Positions 5,323 to 7,281 of a stretch of DNA of 7,281 nt are shown one piece after another. Position 1 is the stretch's first letter. The number at the start of each line of letters is the position of its first letter. This stretch comes from an uncultured Lachnospiraceae bacterium (GTDB lineage: Bacteria; Bacillota; Clostridia; Lachnospirales; Lachnospiraceae), in NCBI GenBank assembly GCA_910579085.1, contig CAJTRU010000107.1, positions 1 through 7,281 of the forward strand, in the 5' to 3' direction. Below the pieces are notes generated by a model that ran no database searches, had not been told where the DNA came from, and saw only the letters and a list, made by a program, of their open reading frames with translations. The translations under genes were made by a program, and so were the position numbers.

Positions 5323-5907
5323 ATGGTAGTTACTAATAAAACAGATACAGGAATAATATCAGGTTCATATGCAACACAAAATATACCAGCAAAATTATCT
5401 GGAAATGAAGGGTTAAAAGAAAAACTTGTTCCAGATTCCAATACAGGTGAAGTTGTTTTAAATTTAAGTTATGAGGGAAAACTTCTGGCACAGAAAGAAT
5501 TAGCAGATACAACTGAAACCAGAAGTGCCAAATTAAATGCCACACAACAGAAAATGATTGAAAACTTAAAAAATGACACTTCCCTTGGACTAAGTAAACA
5601 GAAAAAGAATGCTATGGTAATGGCGGCAGAAAGAATGTTCCAGGAAGGTTATGAAGTTAAATTTGTTGCTGGATTGTTAGGGAATATCCAGAATGAAGGG
5701 GTAGCAGGGAAATTTGAGAGTTCCGCATACATATCACACCCTGAACAAGAGCCTGCTTATTTGAAATATATGGATGAGCATTTTAATTACAGAAAAGAAT
5801 TTTCAGGAAAATCTATTAGTGATGTAGGAATTACAAAAGCAATTGAGCTTCAGGAAAAGGCGGAAAAAAGTGGCTTCAAAGGAAAGTTTGGGCTTGGTAT
5901 GATATAA
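5323..5907 (+). CDS. Phage-tail-type lysozyme, N-terminal part ending at a premature TAA (194 aa)
   Basis: The ATG is set by GGGAGGA 6-7 nt upstream. Residues 1-90 are an uncharacterised N-terminal region without signal peptide or membrane segment. From about 93 the frame matches my memory of the Phage_lysozyme2 (phage tail lysozyme) domain: KKNAMVMAAERMFQEGYEVKFVAGLLGNIQNEG (94-126), with E125 in G-N-I-Q-N-E-G as the probable catalytic acid. SSAYISHPEQEPAYLKYMDEHF follows (133-154), then GFKGKFGLGMI (184-194). The family continues directly into Q-W-T-G-x-R, but here a TAA (5905-5907) replaces the Gln codon; a single C-to-T change from CAA explains it. The remaining half of the domain is open in the same frame (5908-6195). 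The truncated product keeps the putative catalytic Glu but lacks the rest of the fold, so activity is doubtful. With no export signal, such an enzyme would need a phage-like structure, lysis or another route to reach peptidoglycan. Confidence 0.75.
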   Translation: MVVTNKTDTGIISGSYATQNIPAKLSGNEGLKEKLVPDSNTGEVVLNLSYEGKLLAQKELADTTETRSAKLNATQQKMIENLKNDTSLGLSKQKKNAMVMAAERMFQEGYEVKFVAGLLGNIQNEGVAGKFESSAYISHPEQEPAYLKYMDEHFNYRKEFSGKSISDVGITKAIELQEKAEKSGFKGKFGLGMI

Positions 5908-6195
5908 TGGACAGGAGGACGTACATCTGGTTTGCTTGATTCATATAAGAAATATTGTAAAAATGACAAGCCTACAGCGGCTGAATGTGCTAAAGCAGAA
6001 GTAAATTATATGGTAGATGAGCTAAAAGGTAAATATGCATCTGTTTATAAAGAGTGGAAAAACAGTAAAGATAAGAGCGCAGAAAATGCAGGAAGTATTA
6101 TTTGTAAGAAATATGAAGTACCAGCTGATACAGAAAACCAGGCAAAGTTAAGGGCAAAAAATGCATTGCGTATTTATAATGTAATGAAAAAATAA
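5908..6195 (+). pseudogene. C-terminal half of the interrupted lysozyme domain
   Basis: The frame continues from the premature TAA for 95 codons and completes the lysozyme-type domain: WTGGRTSGLLDSYKKYC (196-212 in full-length numbering), a helical MVDELKGKYASVYKEWKNSK stretch, then SIICKKYEVPADTENQAKLRAKNALRIYNVM to the TAA at 6193-6195. IICKKYE-P is the segment I recall as closing this family. Full length would be 290 residues with residue 195 as the lost Gln. GGAGG at 5914-5918 lies 13 nt before an in-frame TTG (5932), so an independently restarted C-terminal fragment of 87 residues is conceivable. That GGAGG is also simply the Gly-Gly codons of the conserved motif, so I favour a broken gene. 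Codon use and spacing show no frameshift or other damage. Confidence 0.75.
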
Positions 6196-6250
6196 ATTAT
6201 CTGTGTTATTCTATAAAATATTGTAAATACAAAAATAAAACAATCTGGAA

Positions 6251-6291
6251 AACGGTTATAAGACAACATAGCATGTTGTCTTATAATTGTT
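6251..6291 (+). terminator. Strong hairpin between the lysozyme frame and the secreted Ig-like gene (terminator or operator)
   Basis: TTATAAGACAACAT (6256-6269) and ATGTTGTCTTATAA (6273-6286) form a perfect 14-bp stem around AGC. In plus-strand RNA the stem extends to 19 bp through AACGG/UUGUU (6251-6255 with 6287-6291), using two G-U pairs. The trailing TTGTTATAAATAG is only a weak U-tract, so termination of the lysozyme transcript is plausible but not certain. The right arm also contains TATAAT (6282-6287), 16 bp after AAGACA in the left arm (6260-6265), so the same element could overlap the promoter of the downstream gene and serve as an operator. Confidence 0.55.
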
Positions 6292-6320
6292 ATAAATAGT
6301 AAAAGGAGGTTAAAAAGGAA

Positions 6321-7010
6321 TTGAAACGTAGATATATTGCAAGTCTGCTTTGTGTTTGTTTATTATTATGTAATTTAAGCATGATACCAGGAAGATATGC
6401 ACAAGCTGAAAAAGTCCATCTTACAAGTAAAGAAGTTACTATTATTAAAGGACAATATGCTTTTATTGGATTAAAAGGAACAGATTCTAAGGTTAAGTGG
6501 AGGGTGGCAGGAGGGAATATAAAAATTCATGAAACTAATAAAAGTTCTGGCAAGACATGGTCATATTGTTATATCAAAGCTGTAAAGACAGGTACAGGGA
6601 CATTAAAATGTATAGTAAATAACAAGGTATTAAAGTGCAGGGTTAATGTGTTGTCTAAATCAGCATTTATTGGGGATTTTTCTGATGATGCAGGTGAGGT
6701 ATACCTGGATGTTTTTAAAAGTGGTAAGAAATATGTGGCTTTTTACAGCCAGTTCCGGTTAGCAAAACTGGACTGGCTGGAAGGGACTGTTAAGAATGGT
6801 ATTTTAACTTTAAATGGCAGGGATTCAGCAGATAAACCAATTACAGTTACTTTATCATGTAAAGGTAATAAACGGATATTTACTTTTAAGAAAACGACGT
6901 GGGAATATTTTACGCAAGGCAGTACCATTGCATTAAAAAAATGCAAAGGAAAGGATGGGTATGAAAACGCTTTACATGGGTTTGAGCTTTATTATAATGC
7001 CTATATCTGA
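6321..7010 (+). CDS. Secreted protein with Big2-like Ig domain (229 aa)
   Basis: The start is a TTG preceded by AGGAGG (6304-6309) at a rather long 11-nt spacing, with a second AAGGA closer in. It gives a good signal peptide, MKRRYIASLLCVCLLLCNLSM, with probable cleavage at AQA-E (residue 29/30). Residues 31-111 resemble a bacterial Ig-like Big2 domain: LTSKEVTIIKGQYAFIGLKG (34-53), VKWRVAGGNIKI (58-69), AVKTGTGTLKCIVNNKVLKCRVNVL (87-111). A second beta-rich domain (115-208) contains GDFSDDAGEVYLDV (118-131), FRLAKLDWLEGTVKNGILTLNGRDSADKPITVTLSC (145-180) and TWEYFTQGSTIALKK (193-207). I do not know this domain, but the pattern recalls small one-barrel domains of secreted Lachnospiraceae proteins. 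There is no LPXTG motif, lipobox or catalytic motif. It is likely an extracellular binding or envelope protein. Its position next to a lysozyme may mean a shared envelope theme, but the hairpin between them suggests separate transcription. Confidence 0.75.
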   Translation: MKRRYIASLLCVCLLLCNLSMIPGRYAQAEKVHLTSKEVTIIKGQYAFIGLKGTDSKVKWRVAGGNIKIHETNKSSGKTWSYCYIKAVKTGTGTLKCIVNNKVLKCRVNVLSKSAFIGDFSDDAGEVYLDVFKSGKKYVAFYSQFRLAKLDWLEGTVKNGILTLNGRDSADKPITVTLSCKGNKRIFTFKKTTWEYFTQGSTIALKKCKGKDGYENALHGFELYYNAYI

Positions 7011-7181
7011 GAAATAATTTTATTGGATTTGAAATTCTTTTGTATATGAATTTAATATTATAGAAATAAAATAAACAAGTATATGGACATAAAGAAACGT
7101 ACATTGCTATTTATAACCATTTAATTTAAGATACTGTTAAAAAAATAAACCCTATTTATATAAAAACCAATTTTATTTTTA

Positions 7182-7240
7182 AACCTGCCCAGTTTAAATT
7201 ACAATGTAATGATGAGGTTTTAACTTAAGCGGGGCAGGTT
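7182..7240. repeat. 9-bp inverted repeat enclosing a smaller hairpin
   Basis: AACCTGCCC (7182-7190) and GGGCAGGTT (7232-7240) are exact reverse complements. They stand out as the only G+C-rich patch in an AT-rich stretch. The 41-nt loop itself contains ATTAC-AAT-GTAAT (7198-7210). The form could be a regulatory RNA structure, a protein-binding dyad or the end of a mobile element. Confidence 0.5.
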
Positions 7241-7246
7241 ATTAAA

Positions 7247-7278
7247 GTTAATACTAAACTTTCTATGGTTAATACTAA
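7247..7278. repeat. Two 11-bp direct repeats, 21-bp period
   Basis: GTTAATACTAA occurs at 7247-7257 and again at 7268-7278, so the starts are exactly 21 bp (two helical turns) apart. Same-face spacing is typical of operator pairs or iterons. The array reaches the window edge and may continue. Confidence 0.55.
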
Positions 7279-7281
7279 TTT

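Larger units (their letters stand above)
7011..7281. other. Gene-free right end with structured and repeated DNA
   Basis: No gene is seen in these 271 AT-rich bases. They contain a 9-bp inverted repeat with a structured loop (7182-7240) and a pair of 11-bp direct repeats (7247-7278), listed separately. No T-run follows the inverted repeat on either strand, so it is not a standard terminator for the secreted-protein gene. Confidence 0.6.

Noticed and set aside
5932..6195. Independent 87-aa gene starting at TTG
   Set aside because: It is in the same frame as the lysozyme, begins inside the conserved SGLLDSY segment, and its only ribosome-binding-like sequence is 13 nt away and coincides with conserved Gly-Gly codons. 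It is better explained as the second half of one interrupted gene.
5323..6195. TAA read as glutamine (alternative genetic code)
   Set aside because: The helicase remnant, 120-aa, Rpn and secreted-protein frames all end naturally at TAA at sensible family lengths, so TAA acts as a stop in this DNA.
1..7281. CRISPR array, tRNA, rRNA or complete insertion sequence
   Set aside because: No regularly spaced repeat array with more than two units, no tRNA-like cloverleaf arms, no rRNA-like sequence, and no transposase flanked by terminal inverted repeats were found by reading both strands.

Overview
The window looks like accessory DNA from a low-GC Gram-positive gut-type Firmicute, most likely a member of the Lachnospiraceae or a close relative. 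The evidence is AT-rich spacers, AGGAGG-type ribosome binding sites, TATAAT-type promoters, and protein families I associate with that group: the giant helicase/methylase of conjugative elements, Rpn-family nucleases, PadR/DUF6120 pairs and Big2-like secreted proteins. The left part (to about 3150) is visibly richer in G/C-containing codons than the right part (about 3150-7281), whose spacers are strongly AT-rich. This suggests two blocks of different history. All family assignments come from reading the sequence and from memory; no search was run.

Left block, 1-3146. The window opens with the C-terminal tail of a conjugative-element helicase/DNA methylase that has lost its N-terminal part (33-1082, with an in-frame stop at 9-11). 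Two small minus-strand HTH regulators follow (1105-1335 and 1470-1694), separated by a perfect 32-bp palindrome (1411-1442) that abuts a predicted promoter. Two plus-strand genes follow, each with its own good -35/-10 promoter: a 120-residue conserved hypothetical (1830-2192) and an Rpn/PD-(D/E)XK nuclease-like protein (2298-3146).

Middle block, 3147-5322. A gene-poor AT-rich spacer ends in a long imperfect hairpin, the probable terminator of a compact minus-strand operon. In transcription order the operon is a PadR regulator (4864-4508), a HAAS-like/DUF6120 single-pass membrane protein (4511-4137, ATGA overlap with padR) and a small secreted protein (4120-3632, 16 nt further on). This is a regulator, membrane sensor and exported-output layout. 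The spacer upstream (4865-5322) contains the PadR promoter and several small inverted repeats, but no credible gene.

Right block, 5323-7281. A phage-tail-type lysozyme reading frame (5323-6195) is interrupted by one in-frame TAA, where the family has a Gln (G-M-I-[Q]-W-T-G). It is therefore either a very young pseudogene or a gene making a split product. Next come a perfect 14-bp-stem hairpin (6256-6286) and a secreted protein with a signal peptide and a Big2-like Ig domain (6321-7010). The last 270 bases have no gene but hold a 9-bp inverted repeat around a structured loop and two 11-bp direct repeats exactly 21 bp apart at the window edge.

Overall this reads as a decayed integrative element or island: conjugation-gene debris, HTH regulators, an Rpn nuclease, cell-envelope-facing cargo and a damaged lysozyme. 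The most testable signals are the 32-bp palindrome, the single-codon interruption of the lysozyme, and the PadR/HAAS/secreted-protein operon.
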